Below are positions 19,400 through 29,087 of a stretch of DNA of 64,000 nt, piece after piece (position 1 is the first letter of the stretch; each line of letters opens with the position of its first letter). The notes beneath the pieces are model-generated. The model was not told where the DNA came from. It worked only from the letters and a program-made list of their open reading frames with translations, and made no database searches. Both the position numbers and the translations under genes were made by a program. Source of the DNA: Microbacterium sp. UFMG61 (lineage in GTDB: Bacteria; Actinomycetota; Actinomycetes; Actinomycetales; Microbacteriaceae); contig NZ_JACAFP010000012.1 of the NCBI RefSeq assembly GCF_015354505.1, positions 48,473-112,472 of the forward strand, given 5' to 3'.

Positions 19400-21490
19400 C
19401 TACCGCCGTGTGGCGTCGCTCGGTGAGTGTGCGCTCCCTCGGAGGCTTTCGAAGACGGCTAACGCATCCTGGCTCATGTCAAGCGCTTTGATCTCTTCGG
19501 CGGCGGAGTCGGAGATGAGCGCGAACTGTTTACGGGCACCCTTGAGAACAAATTCGACGATGTCGTGTATAGCTGGGTCGATCTTGCTTCCATGGCGGCA
19601 CACCTCTCGCGACATCTCCAAGTAAGCGAGAAAATATCCGCGTGCAGAGCGCTCTGCATTGAGAGTTGTGATGGTGGAGCCGGGCCGGATCCGGCGTGCA
19701 TATACGTTGATCCGGTGGTGCGCGGCTCGTTCCGCATTCATTAGCAGGCGGAAGGTGTAAGGGTTGTCCTGGTGGACAATGCCAGGAATAAAACGAACCC
19801 CGGAGGCGCGCGCATATGCAGCTCGTGTCATATAGAGCCCGACGTGCGGTCTGTAGTCGCGGCCGCGCCGCATCGTGGACATCAGATCCATCCCGCTCAG
19901 AACGCCTTGATATAGGTGGGTTCGCTGATAGTAACCGGCGTACCACTCCCACGTCTTCTCCTCGACGTCGCCGTCTCGAAATGCCACGCAATCGAACAGC
20001 AAAACGTCGAGGGACTCTTGGTCAGCGTGTCGGACCAGTGCCGCGAGCGAGTCGTAGGGCCAGTAGTCATCACTGTCCAAAAATATTACATAGCGTCCAG
20101 AAGCCCGCTCGACTCCAAGATTCCTGCCCACGGACTGTCCGCTGTTGGCCTGTTCGATCACGATCACGCGTGAGTCGCGCTCGGCGAACTGCTCAAGGAT
20201 GGCTCCGGAGCCGTCCGTAGACCCGTCGTTGATGCAGATCAGCTCAAGGTTGACGTCAGTCTGGGCGAGTACGCTCGAAAGGCAGTCGGCAAGCCAGGGC
20301 TCGGAATTGAAAACGGGAACGATGACGCTCACATCGGGTGTGGCAACCCGAGCCGGCGCGGGTGTTTCGGAGGAGAGCGGCGGCGGAGGTGTCGCCGGCG
20401 ACAGGCTCCGCGTGCTTCCAGCCACGGTGTTCAGCGTCTGCCGAACCGTCCGCTTTGCCCAGGAGGCCAAAGTGCGCGCCTTGCGTGGGAGGAAGGTCAG
20501 CGCTCGCCCGGCACGGAAAGATGGGCCCTCCATGATCTCTTGGACCTTTCGATACGCGCGGTCACGTTCGCGACGTAGGGCCGTGATCTCTGCCTCTGCC
20601 TGGCTCCAGTTGCCGCCGGGCAGGCTCTGCTGCGCGACCTTAACGGGCCTCTGGAACGCGACTATACGTATGTGTGCAGGATCGCAGTATTCGAGCAGGC
20701 CGGTCGGGTCTGTCAGAACAGCAGAAAGCCCGCTCACTGAGGGGCCATCGAGGTCGACCTGGTCGAGATCGTAGCAAACAGGCGCGAAATGCTCGATGCC
20801 GCCCATCGTCTGCTGGCTCGCACACCGACGGGCGCGATGTGTGTAGAGCCGGTCGAGGACCGAGACATAGGTCGCTGCTCGCGCGAGAGCGAGGAGGGCG
20901 ATGGGTAGGTCGTTCGCTCGATCGAGAGACAGGTGCTCGGGAACGTTCTCGTAGGTGTCTCGAAGGAGAGATGTCGAGAAGCAGTATCGCCACAGATGTC
21001 CGCTTGCTACCTCCCCAACGGGGAACAGCGTCGGAACGATATCGGGAGCGATCAGAAGACGGTGGCGAGGCTGCGGCGCGGCTTTGAAGCGACGGGGTGA
21101 GTCCTTGCGGGGAGTGACAACTGCGACGCCGAATTCGACGACGTCTGCCTTCTCGCGAATCGCGGAGGATCGTGCGGTCTCAGCCGCATGTGGCGCGAGT
21201 TCGTCATCGCCGCAGAGGAAAAGCACGAAAGGTGCTGATGCCGCGAATACCCCGGCACGCTGTGCTTGAAACATAGACACCCCTGCATCAAGACTAATCA
21301 TCGTGATGCGCGGATCCTTGACTGCGTGCGTCCTGACGATCGCGGCGTTGTCGTGGGTGGATTCATCGCCTACGCAGATGATCTCGACGTCGGGCAGCGT
21401 CTGCGAGAGACAACTATTGAGCGCGGCGGCAACGTCGCCCCCATGACCGACAAGAGGCAGAATAATGGAAACGCCGGGGGCTTGGTGCAC
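19400..21490 (-). CDS. Two-domain glycosyltransferase (tandem GT2)
   Basis: A 696-aa protein. A first GT2-like module at residues 5-300 starts GVSIILPLVGHGGDV and has CGDDE as its metal site. A linker of about residues 300-380 is basic and Pro-rich. A second, canonical GT2 domain starts at about 384 (DVSVIVPVFNSEPWLADCL) and has INDGSTDGSG, NSGQSVGRN and FLDSDDYW. The N-terminal module resembles that of the next gene on the same strand, including the SGHLWRYCFSTSLLRDTY segment. Probably transfers sugars to a lipid-linked surface glycan in the cytoplasm. It is in the same orientation as the neighbouring GT gene (gap 126 bases) and likely co-transcribed with it. Confidence 0.87.
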   Translation of the reverse strand: MHQAPGVSIILPLVGHGGDVAAALNSCLSQTLPDVEIICVGDESTHDNAAIVRTHAVKDPRITMISLDAGVSMFQAQRAGVFAASAPFVLFLCGDDELAPHAAETARSSAIREKADVVEFGVAVVTPRKDSPRRFKAAPQPRHRLLIAPDIVPTLFPVGEVASGHLWRYCFSTSLLRDTYENVPEHLSLDRANDLPIALLALARAATYVSVLDRLYTHRARRCASQQTMGGIEHFAPVCYDLDQVDLDGPSVSGLSAVLTDPTGLLEYCDPAHIRIVAFQRPVKVAQQSLPGGNWSQAEAEITALRRERDRAYRKVQEIMEGPSFRAGRALTFLPRKARTLASWAKRTVRQTLNTVAGSTRSLSPATPPPPLSSETPAPARVATPDVSVIVPVFNSEPWLADCLSSVLAQTDVNLELICINDGSTDGSGAILEQFAERDSRVIVIEQANSGQSVGRNLGVERASGRYVIFLDSDDYWPYDSLAALVRHADQESLDVLLFDCVAFRDGDVEEKTWEWYAGYYQRTHLYQGVLSGMDLMSTMRRGRDYRPHVGLYMTRAAYARASGVRFIPGIVHQDNPYTFRLLMNAERAAHHRINVYARRIRPGSTITTLNAERSARGYFLAYLEMSREVCRHGSKIDPAIHDIVEFVLKGARKQFALISDSAAEEIKALDMSQDALAVFESLRGSAHSPSDATRR

Positions 21491-21616
21491 GGATCGGACC
21501 TCATCTGGGGCAACTCTTGGGGGCGGTCCCTCGAAGCTCCACTAGAACGAAAACGTTGTATCTGACACTATCCCACGTGCCAGCGAGGCCAGCGGTCATA
21601 GCGGTACCACGCAACA

Positions 21617-23947
21617 CTACCGCGCGCGAAGCCACCCTTTTGCGCGATGCGCCAGCGGACGAAGTGCGGGTAGGCGCCGTATGACCCGCTTGCCAGCCGG
21701 GGCTACCCAGCGCCAGATCTTCGCTCCCAGGCTTGTCGTAGAATTCCTGGTTCGGTTCCGATGGTGAGACCGAGCTGCGTAGAAGGCGAAGAGGCGGAGC
21801 AACGTGCGCGCGTCGTCCATCGTAGGGTGGGGGCGAAACTCGGCGGACGGCGTGCCGTTCAACAGGTCTTCGTAAAGGCGCCGGTAATCGTGATCGACCA
21901 CCAGCATGGCGCGTTCCAGCGAGGCTCGCGAATGATTGCGGTATATCTCTGCCGAGCCGAGCGACAGGATGATTTGACGAGCCAACCCCGCCGCGTCGCC
22001 CTGCGGAACCGACACGACCCCTTCGTTGTCCTTGACCAGTGTCAGCCAGGGCAACTCATACATGAACACCGGGAGGCCGCGTGACTGCGCCTCCGCAATT
22101 GTCAATTGGTACCCCTCAATGAGACTCGTCGTCACGAATGCATCGGCCGAATCGATCTCGGACACGAGCGCGTTCCCTCGGCGAGGTCCGATGGCGACGA
22201 CGGCGTCTGCCACGCCGTGCTGCCGGGCGCGAACATTGAAGCTCCGCGCCGTGACATCGTCCCAGTCGGGGCCGATGACCGTGATCGTGAAAGACGCTCC
22301 CTGTGCGCGCAGTTGCACTCCGAGTTCGATCAGCTCGTACACCTGCTTCGTCTGCTGCTCTAAGCGACCCCACCAGACGAGCCGGAGCTTCTCGCGTGGT
22401 GCGTGCTTCTCGGGTACCTTCGCGACGCTGTCCAGCAAGAGCGACGACGGGGGGTTAGGCGCATAGGAGACGTGGTCGATACCTCGAAGCCGAAAATATG
22501 CGACGTCAAGCGGGGAAAGCACAGTGATGTGAGCGAGGGTGTTACTGCACGCTTCGATGAGTGCGAGACGATCGGTGCCGTCGAGGATCGGGCGGGCTAC
22601 GAAGTTGTGAAGCCATCCGATCGTGAGAGCTCCCTCCGCACGGGCCGCCAGGGCATACTCCGGCCAGTACTGCGTGTAGAGCATCTGATGATCGATCACC
22701 ACGTCGATGTCATGCTCGCGGCAAATCAGACCCCATTCAGCGAGTCGGCCAGGTAGGTCGCGGGAGGTGAGCTGGATCAAATCCACACCGGCTGGTACGG
22801 CATCCGCCTCGCTGCCTGCACTTCGCGCGACCACGATCACGTGATAACCGGCTTCGCTCAAATATCGCGCCTGCGAAGCAAGCACTGCTGAGACACCTCC
22901 GGTTCTGAGCGTCGAGGTGGCCAGCAGGACATTGCGAACCTGGCGCCCAGCCAGCGAAGGTCGTGGCATGTGATACTTCAAAGTTTTCAGTGTCACGGGG
23001 TAGAAGCGCGCCGCTCCACGGATGATGTCCTCGGCAGGGGCAAGAGATACCAGGTGAATCAGTGCAGCGCTGAGGACATCAGGGTCGCTGCGTTCTACGA
23101 GTTGAAAGCAGACATAGCCGATGATCGAGAGCCGTGCTGACTCATACGATGCTCTCAGTAACTCGCCGTCCGCATGCGAGTTGGCGATGATGTCTACCGC
23201 AGAGCGGATGCTATCGATCGATCGTATTGCCGAGGCGTAGAACTCCGCGCGTTCGACAGAATCGACTTGGTGACCGCTGCCGCCGCGACCGAAGTGGTAG
23301 CGGTAAAGTTTCGCGTTCGTTGAGGCATAGCTCTCAGCAAGCGCGGCGACGAGGAACATCAGCGGCAGGTCGTTGATCCTGGGAAGAGAGAGGTCGACAG
23401 GAAGTGCCGCGTAAGCCGTACGCAGAATACTGGTACGAAAGAGGTATCGCCAGAGCTGTCCCTGGGCAGGCTCTCCGATCGGGAAGAGACCTCGCAATAC
23501 GGCATTGCCGCGAAGCTGGTCATGGACCGGCTGAAGGCGACGCTCGTACGCGTTCCCTGTACGTCCATCGGCTTCAACGACGCTCACCCCAAAGCCGATG
23601 AGGTCTGCGGACGCGGATCGGGCGAGTGCTAGACCCAGCTCCGCTGCAGTCGACACGAGCTCATCATCGCCGTCCAAGAAGAGGAGATAGTCGGCGCGTG
23701 CTGCGAGCACACCGGTACGGCGTGCTTGAAACGCGGAAGAATTCTTTGCGTGTCGGAGAAGTCGCACTCGGTCGTCTCGCCCTGCGAAGGCTTCGATGAC
23801 GGCATCCGTACCGTCAGTCGAAGCGTCGTCGACGCAGACAATCTCCACGTCACTCAGAGTCTGCGTTAACGCACTCTCAAGAGCGAGGGCGATCGTCGTC
23901 ACATCGTTGAACACCGGCAAAACGATCGAGACAAGTGGCACAGTCAT
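21617..23947 (-). CDS. Two-domain glycosyltransferase (GT2 plus GT4)
   Basis: A 776-aa protein from the ATG at 23947. The GT2 domain begins at residue 5 (LVSIVLPVFNDVTTIALAL) with VDDASTDGTD and LFLDGDDE. A GT4 domain covers about 345-680: NVLLATSTLRTGGVSAVL at its start, RLVWWGRLEQQTKQ in the middle and SLIEGYQLTIAEAQSRGLPV near the end. The basic C-terminus (residues 720-776) may lie on the membrane. A GTG at 23983 is in frame, but most GT2 enzymes begin only a few residues before the VSIVLP strand, so the later ATG is preferred. It is divergent from ugd, with only 53 bases between the starts. The N-terminal module is shared with the neighbouring gene. Confidence 0.85.
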   Translation of the reverse strand: MTVPLVSIVLPVFNDVTTIALALESALTQTLSDVEIVCVDDASTDGTDAVIEAFAGRDDRVRLLRHAKNSSAFQARRTGVLAARADYLLFLDGDDELVSTAAELGLALARSASADLIGFGVSVVEADGRTGNAYERRLQPVHDQLRGNAVLRGLFPIGEPAQGQLWRYLFRTSILRTAYAALPVDLSLPRINDLPLMFLVAALAESYASTNAKLYRYHFGRGGSGHQVDSVERAEFYASAIRSIDSIRSAVDIIANSHADGELLRASYESARLSIIGYVCFQLVERSDPDVLSAALIHLVSLAPAEDIIRGAARFYPVTLKTLKYHMPRPSLAGRQVRNVLLATSTLRTGGVSAVLASQARYLSEAGYHVIVVARSAGSEADAVPAGVDLIQLTSRDLPGRLAEWGLICREHDIDVVIDHQMLYTQYWPEYALAARAEGALTIGWLHNFVARPILDGTDRLALIEACSNTLAHITVLSPLDVAYFRLRGIDHVSYAPNPPSSLLLDSVAKVPEKHAPREKLRLVWWGRLEQQTKQVYELIELGVQLRAQGASFTITVIGPDWDDVTARSFNVRARQHGVADAVVAIGPRRGNALVSEIDSADAFVTTSLIEGYQLTIAEAQSRGLPVFMYELPWLTLVKDNEGVVSVPQGDAAGLARQIILSLGSAEIYRNHSRASLERAMLVVDHDYRRLYEDLLNGTPSAEFRPHPTMDDARTLLRLFAFYAARSHHRNRTRNSTTSLGAKIWRWVAPAGKRVIRRLPALRPLAHRAKGWLRAR

Positions 23948-23988
23948 CGGCCCGACTCTACTCGCTCGGGTTCGGCTCGACACACCGA

Positions 23989-23994
23989 TAGCCT
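23989..23994 (+). promoter_or_regulatory. Predicted -10 box of a leaderless ugd transcript (TAGCCT)
   Basis: TAGCCT lies six bases before the ugd ATG at 24001. No ribosome binding site is present in the gap. Confidence 0.5.
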
Positions 23995-24000
23995 GGTGGC

Positions 24001-25167
24001 ATGAAGATCGCCATCGCCGGGACCGGGTACGTGGGCCTGTCCAACGCCGTCATCCTCGCCCAGCACCATCAGGTGTTCGCCGTCGACATCGATCCCGAGA
24101 AGGTCGCGCTGCTCAGCCGTCGTGTCTCGCCGATTGCCGATGTTGAGCTCGAAGACTACCTCGCCACGCACGAGCTCGACCTGACGCCTACCCTCGACAC
24201 CGACCAGGCGTATCGCGATGCCGACTTCGTCGTCGTCGCCACGCCGACGAACTATGACGAGGTCACCAATTACTTCGACACGTCTTCTGTCGAGGCCGTG
24301 ATCGACACTGTGCTCGCCATCAACACCGGCGCGGTGATCGTCATCAAGTCCACTGTTCCTGTCGGTTTTACCGCGCGCATGAAGGAGGAGCACCCGCAGG
24401 CGACCGTCATCTTCTCGCCGGAGTTCCTGCGCGAAGGTCGCGCACTGTACGACAACCTGCATCCGTCTCGGATCGTCGTCGGCGACCGCGGGCCCGCCGG
24501 GCAGCAGTTCGCCGACCTGCTGCTCGAGGGCGCGATCGCGACGGAGGTGCCGGTGCTGCTCACCGACTCCACTGAGGCCGAGGCCATCAAGCTCTTCGCC
24601 AACACTTACCTCGCCCTACGCGTCGCGTACTTCAACGAGCTCGACACCTACGCGGCCGTCCACGGACTCGACACGAAGCAGATCATCGAGGGTGTGGGAC
24701 TGGATCCCCGCATCGGGTCGCACTACAACAATCCCTCGTTCGGATACGGCGGTTACTGTCTGCCCAAGGACACCAAGCAGCTGCTGGCCAACTACTCCGA
24801 GGTGCCGCAGAACCTGATAGCGGCGATCGTCGACGCAAACAGCACCCGCAAGGACTTCGTCGCGTCCGACATCCTTGCTCGCACGCCTCGGACGGTCGGC
24901 GTCTACCGCCTCGTCATGAAGTCGGGATCGGACAACTTCCGCGCCTCGTCGATCCAGGGCATCATGAAGCGCATCAAGGCGAAGGGCGTCGAGGTCGTCG
25001 TCTACGAGCCGTCGCTCGACGAGGACGAGTTCTTCCACTCCGAGGTCGTGCGCGACCTCGACGAGTTCAAGGCCCGGGTAGACGTCATCATCGCCAACCG
25101 CTCGACGGATGCGCTCGACGACGTCGCGCACAAGATCTACACGCGCGACATCTACGGCCGCGACTGA
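24001..25167 (+). CDS. ugd: UDP-glucose 6-dehydrogenase
   Basis: The 388-aa enzyme oxidises UDP-glucose to UDP-glucuronate with two NAD+, supplying an acidic sugar for the polysaccharide. Residues 1-30 form the NAD-binding strand and glycine motif ([16 protein letters not shown]). [12 protein letters not shown] is the typical substrate-binding loop, and [14 protein letters not shown] contains the catalytic cysteine (near residue 253). The length is that of the short UDP-glucose/GDP-mannose dehydrogenase class. A leaderless-type -10 box precedes the ATG. The enzyme class is secure; another UDP-sugar substrate cannot be ruled out by sequence alone. Confidence 0.95.
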   Translation: MKIAIAGTGYVGLSNAVILAQHHQVFAVDIDPEKVALLSRRVSPIADVELEDYLATHELDLTPTLDTDQAYRDADFVVVATPTNYDEVTNYFDTSSVEAVIDTVLAINTGAVIVIKSTVPVGFTARMKEEHPQATVIFSPEFLREGRALYDNLHPSRIVVGDRGPAGQQFADLLLEGAIATEVPVLLTDSTEAEAIKLFANTYLALRVAYFNELDTYAAVHGLDTKQIIEGVGLDPRIGSHYNNPSFGYGGYCLPKDTKQLLANYSEVPQNLIAAIVDANSTRKDFVASDILARTPRTVGVYRLVMKSGSDNFRASSIQGIMKRIKAKGVEVVVYEPSLDEDEFFHSEVVRDLDEFKARVDVIIANRSTDALDDVAHKIYTRDIYGRD

Positions 25168-25205
25168 TCGCAGCACGCTAGCGGCGACCGAATCGCGCCG
25201 TGGGG

Positions 25206-25211
25206 TAGCAT
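25206..25211 (+). promoter_or_regulatory. Possible -10 box for the ABC exporter genes (TAGCAT)
   Basis: TAGCAT lies 66 bases before the chosen start at 25277. It is in the gap after ugd, and could give the exporter genes their own transcript. No clear -35 is visible. Confidence 0.35.
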
Positions 25212-25276
25212 GATCCGATATGCCGCCGTGCAGCAGAATCATCGTGCGTTGCGGCGGGAAAGGTGAAGGAGTCGGA

Positions 25277-26128
25277 ATGGGAGCGTTGGCTGTGCCCGCG
25301 ACCGCCGGTCTGACCGAGGTGGGGACGCGCCCTCGATTGGGGGCGTACCTTGCGGAGTCGTGGCGACTTCGTTCATTCGCATTGCGACTGGCGGGAAGCC
25401 GTCTGATATCGGGTCTATTGCCGAATCGACTCGGTGTGCTCTGGATCGTATTGAAGCCGCTCTCGCTAGCGATCATCTACGGCACGATCTTCCACTTCGT
25501 GCTCGCAGGCCCTGCACGGCCCTCGAACTTCGTCCAATTTCTGATAGTGGGCGTATTTGTCTTCGAGTTTTTTACGGGGTGCTTCGGCAGCGGCTCGAAG
25601 GCAATCACAAGTAACACCAAGCTTGTCCAGAGCTTCGGGTTCCCACGGGTATTGCTCCCCTTCTCCGTCGTCGTGGAACAGGCGATGCGCATGGTACCCG
25701 TGGTCTTGCTGCTCGGAATTCTTCTCCTTGTTTTGGGTGAGCCGATCTCCTGGTCGTGGCTGCTCATCATCCCGATCCTCATGGTGATGGGGGCCTTTAA
25801 CTTCGGTGTAGCTGTGGTCGTCGCCAGGATTGCTGTGCGTACGCGCGACGTCCAGCAGGTCGTGCCGATCATCAATCGAGTGCTCTTCTACGCCACAGGC
25901 ATTTTCTTCAATGTTGACGGAGCTCTCGCGGACTATCCGACGCTGCTGGCGATCATGCACCTCGTCCCCACCTATGACTTCATCGCGATCTCCCGTGACG
26001 TGCTTCTATCCGGTTACTCCGCTCCGATAGCAGCCTGGATCGCGGCGCCTCTATGGGCTTTCGTGATGCTCGTAGGGGGCACGATTTTCTTCTGGCAGGG
26101 TGAACCTAGGTATGGACTCAGTGACTGA
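25277..26128 (+). CDS. Polysaccharide ABC exporter permease (Wzm/TagG type)
   Basis: A 283-aa ABC-2 type permease with six predicted membrane helices beginning near residue 55. The N-terminal cytoplasmic part contains LIWRDLKs-like sequence typical for the family in altered form (SRLISGLLPNRLGVLWIVLKP). The TRDVQQVVPIINRVLFYATGIFF segment is the conserved membrane motif of O-antigen and teichoic acid exporters. The ATG at 25277 has AAGGAG at 25266-25271; an in-frame ATG at 25220 is possible but has no such site. It pairs with the overlapping ATPase gene to flip a lipid-linked glycan. Confidence 0.92.
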   Translation: MGALAVPATAGLTEVGTRPRLGAYLAESWRLRSFALRLAGSRLISGLLPNRLGVLWIVLKPLSLAIIYGTIFHFVLAGPARPSNFVQFLIVGVFVFEFFTGCFGSGSKAITSNTKLVQSFGFPRVLLPFSVVVEQAMRMVPVVLLLGILLLVLGEPISWSWLLIIPILMVMGAFNFGVAVVVARIAVRTRDVQQVVPIINRVLFYATGIFFNVDGALADYPTLLAIMHLVPTYDFIAISRDVLLSGYSAPIAAWIAAPLWAFVMLVGGTIFFWQGEPRYGLSD

Positions 26129-27917
26129 CCTCCTTTTGCCTGGACAAGAATCGGATGTCGCTGAACACGGACCACGAGCGATGATCATCGCGGACGATGT
26201 CCACGTCAACTATCGCGTCTATGCCTCGGGTAAGAAGCTCACCGCTCGCGAGTCGCTCACGAGCCTGCGTTCGATCAGAGGTGGGCGTGATCTTCAGACA
26301 GTCCCCGCACTCCGCGGCATCAGCTTCACAGCGACCGAGGGCGAGTCGATCGGCGTCGTCGGGCATAACGGCTCTGGAAAATCCACGCTGTTCCGAGCGA
26401 TGAGTGGTCTCATCCCTCCGTCGCAGGGGGCTATTTTTGCCCGCGAGCGTCCGGTGTTGCTCGGCGTGAACGCGGCACTTGTCCCTGAGCTTTCAGGTGA
26501 GAACAACATCAAGCTCGGTCTCCTTGCGATGGGATTCACCCCTGAAGAGGCATCGGCGCAGGTTGATGAGATCGCTGACTTCGCCGAGCTCAACGATTTC
26601 ATCTACCACCCGATGCGCACCTACTCATCCGGTATGGCCGCAAGGCTCAGGTTCGCGATCGCTTCGGCGAAGGCGCACTCAGTATTGCTCATAGATGAGG
26701 CGCTCGCGGTGGGGGACCGGCGGTTCCGTGCCAAAAGCGAGAAACGCATCAACGAGCTGCGCGACAGCGCTGGTCTGGTCATGATCGTCAGCCATTCGGT
26801 CGGTTCGCTCAAGGAGACCTGCGAGCGAGTGCTCTGGGTGCACAAGGGCGAGCTCATCGCAGACGGCCCGACCGACGACGTGATCGACGAGTATGTCGCC
26901 TGGACCAAGAATCCGGGGGCTGGAGCCGTCGGAGCAGCATCGGCATCGGCGCCGAGGCCCGTGACCAAGCATGCGCCGGTCGCCGTGGGGTTCGATGGCG
27001 CTGCTGTCGCTGACAGCTCGCAACGGACGCAGCCGGTGAACGAGGCGGTCGCATTGCCTTCGGCCGCGGAGGAGCCTCGCGCCCTCGCGCGCCGAGAACG
27101 CCATCGCCGTATAGAGCAGCGTTCGCGCAAGCGCAGCGTGCTGCTTATGGTGCTGACGGGTGTGGCAGTGTTGCTCGCCGTCGCGGCCGGAGCCATCATC
27201 GGGGCGCTGAGCAGTATTGCCGCGCCGTCAGAAGACACCCAAGCGTCTGCGCAGCCTCAACCGTCGGCATCGGTCCCTGCAGAGATACCGGTGATCAAGA
27301 CCTTCACAGTCAACACACCGATTGTCGAGTGTGCCGCTGAGGACAGCGAAGCACAGGTGCTGCTGAGCTGGCAGATCGACGATGCGGAGAGCGTCGCGAT
27401 CGGGATCGGCGAGACGCAGGTCGACGCTCTCGAGCTCCCACTCGCGGCGGCTCTGCCGGCGAACCTGGCTGACCGCGCTGTCGCCTTCCCCTGCAACGCT
27501 GAGCTCGCGGTCTACACGGTGACGGCCGAGAATGCCGACGGTGTGCGGGTCAGCGCTCCGGTGACCGTCACGCGCCTGCTGCCGGTCGAGACTGAGGAGC
27601 CGGAAGAGAACGACGCTCCGAGCCGTCCCTCACAGCCAAATGTTCCGGCGCCGGATCCTGGCGCGACGACAGCTCCCGCGCCCCCCGCCCAGACCGAGAC
27701 ACCGAGCGACGCGACTGCAGGCGCCAACGGCAGCGGCGGTGCTGACGCTGGCGCAGGTGCTGACGCTGGCGCAGGTGCTGACGCTGGCGCGGGTGCCGAC
27801 GCAGAAGCCGGGTCTGATGCTGGTGCAGGCGCTGACTCCGGTGCGGCTGCTGATGCGGGTGTTGACGTAGGTGCCGATGGCGGCGCAGGTACTGCGACCG
27901 CCACAGGGCTCCTCTGA
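26112..27917 (+). CDS. Wzt-type ABC ATPase fused to a membrane helix and a predicted outside domain
   Basis: A 601-aa protein. Residues 1-270 are an ATPase of the polysaccharide exporter class: Walker A GHNGSGKST (about residue 85), signature YSSGMAARL and Walker B VLLIDEALAVGD. A basic segment (RRERHRRIEQRSRKRS) precedes one membrane helix at about 340-370 (VLLMVLTGVAVLLAVAAGAI). After it come a beta-rich domain (about 395-500) with two cysteines (VECAAED, FPCNAEL), a Pro-rich linker and a long Gly/Ala/Asp repeat to the end. By the positive-inside rule, the part after the helix is outside. Usual Wzt proteins end in a cytosolic glycan-binding domain, so this layout is unusual. The ATG at 26112 overlaps the permease gene; an in-frame GTG at 26100 is also possible. 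Confidence 0.88.
   Translation: MDSVTDLLLPGQESDVAEHGPRAMIIADDVHVNYRVYASGKKLTARESLTSLRSIRGGRDLQTVPALRGISFTATEGESIGVVGHNGSGKSTLFRAMSGLIPPSQGAIFARERPVLLGVNAALVPELSGENNIKLGLLAMGFTPEEASAQVDEIADFAELNDFIYHPMRTYSSGMAARLRFAIASAKAHSVLLIDEALAVGDRRFRAKSEKRINELRDSAGLVMIVSHSVGSLKETCERVLWVHKGELIADGPTDDVIDEYVAWTKNPGAGAVGAASASAPRPVTKHAPVAVGFDGAAVADSSQRTQPVNEAVALPSAAEEPRALARRERHRRIEQRSRKRSVLLMVLTGVAVLLAVAAGAIIGALSSIAAPSEDTQASAQPQPSASVPAEIPVIKTFTVNTPIVECAAEDSEAQVLLSWQIDDAESVAIGIGETQVDALELPLAAALPANLADRAVAFPCNAELAVYTVTAENADGVRVSAPVTVTRLLPVETEEPEENDAPSRPSQPNVPAPDPGATTAPAPPAQTETPSDATAGANGSGGADAGAGADAGAGADAGAGADAEAGSDAGAGADSGAAADAGVDVGADGGAGTATATGLL
27738..27791 (+). repeat. Three 18-bp in-frame tandem repeats in the ABC ATPase gene
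   Basis: GGTGCTGACGCTGGCGCA occurs at 27738-27755, 27756-27773 and (one base different) 27774-27791. More diverged copies continue to about 27890. Each unit encodes GADAGA, making a low-complexity acidic tail. Confidence 0.92.
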
Positions 27918-27983
27918 ACCGTCGGGCGCCGCGGGTACCTGCAAACCCTAGCCGCAACCAACGGAAGCGATCAGATCCTCCTC

Positions 27984-29087
27984 ATGCCTCGTCGCGATGA
28001 ACGATCACCAAGAGCTCCACGTCCGACCAGAACCTTCGTCTCCCTCACCGGTCCTGCGGGCAACATCGGCGATGCCCTGATCCGACGCGAAACCCTCCAC
28101 TGGGCGGAGGGGACGAGCGACGAGCTCATCGCGTACATCGGTGAAGCCCCCGATGTGTGGCTGAGGCAGCTCGGAATCCCCGCCGGCACGATGGTGCTGC
28201 GGTCGAAGAAGTCGGTGCCGCGCTGGCTCTGGCTCCTTGCCACGGCTCCGCAGCACCCTGTGCTGGTCTTCGAAGCCGGTGAGATCCCGCTCGATCGCGG
28301 CAACGGCCTCAGAGAGCTCGTCTTCCTGGCCGAGACGATCATCGTCAGGCTCAAGGGCGGCGTCGTCGTGCGACCGCCGCGCGGCATCCGCGCGCCCTCG
28401 TGGCCGGCGCTCGCGATCCATCGTCTGGCAGCGCGCCTCTCCCAGGTCACGCTCTGGCGTGACGGCGCTACGATCACGCGAGCGGGCTATGGCACGCTCG
28501 CACCCGACATCGGTTTCTCCGCCGGGGCACGCGCCGGTCTCGCCTGGAGCGAGCGCACCGAGCTGCTCGTGAGTCTTCGCGGTGCGCGCCCCCTGCCTGA
28601 CGCCGCGTGGATCCGTGCGGTGCGCGAAGCCGCAGACGCCGCCGGCCTCACCATCCGCACGGTCGTGCAGGTGCGCGAAGACGAGGACCGGGCGCGGGAG
28701 ATCGCTCGGCTGCTCGGCGGCACGTTCGACGCGTGGGGCGACACGGACTCGGTCACTCAGGAAGAGGTCCTGCGCGACCGCTACGACGCGGCACAGATCG
28801 TGATCAGCGACCGTATGCACGTCCTGGTGCTCGCAGCCCTCAGCGGCGCGATTCCCGTCGAGCTCGTGCCGAGTCCGACGGCGAAGATCGCGGATGCCTT
28901 CGCGGCAGTCGGCCTGGAGGGGATATCCGTCGACTCGGCCACGGCCGATGCAGCGCGCATGACAGCGGCGCTGACGCCGACACCGCAGCGCGCGGCAGAG
29001 ATCAGCGAGCGTGTGAGAGTCGCTGCAGCGACACTCGACGAGATCGAGCGCGGTATGCGTGCGGCTGTTCGACGGGCACGCGCATGA
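27984..29087 (+). CDS. Polysaccharide pyruvyl transferase family protein
   Basis: A 367-aa soluble protein. The N-terminal strand and glycine motif (VSLTGPAGNIGDALIRRETL, about residues 15-34) and the C-terminal VISDRMHVLVLAALSGAIPV signature match the pyruvyl transferase family (CsaB/WcaK type), which attaches ketal-linked pyruvate to surface sugars from phosphoenolpyruvate. A basic N-terminus of about 12 residues precedes the first strand. Its stop overlaps the start of the next glycosyltransferase (ATGA). Acidic pyruvate groups would add to the negative charge from glucuronate. Family call firm; acceptor sugar unknown. Confidence 0.88.
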   Translation: MPRRDERSPRAPRPTRTFVSLTGPAGNIGDALIRRETLHWAEGTSDELIAYIGEAPDVWLRQLGIPAGTMVLRSKKSVPRWLWLLATAPQHPVLVFEAGEIPLDRGNGLRELVFLAETIIVRLKGGVVVRPPRGIRAPSWPALAIHRLAARLSQVTLWRDGATITRAGYGTLAPDIGFSAGARAGLAWSERTELLVSLRGARPLPDAAWIRAVREAADAAGLTIRTVVQVREDEDRAREIARLLGGTFDAWGDTDSVTQEEVLRDRYDAAQIVISDRMHVLVLAALSGAIPVELVPSPTAKIADAFAAVGLEGISVDSATADAARMTAALTPTPQRAAEISERVRVAAATLDEIERGMRAAVRRARA

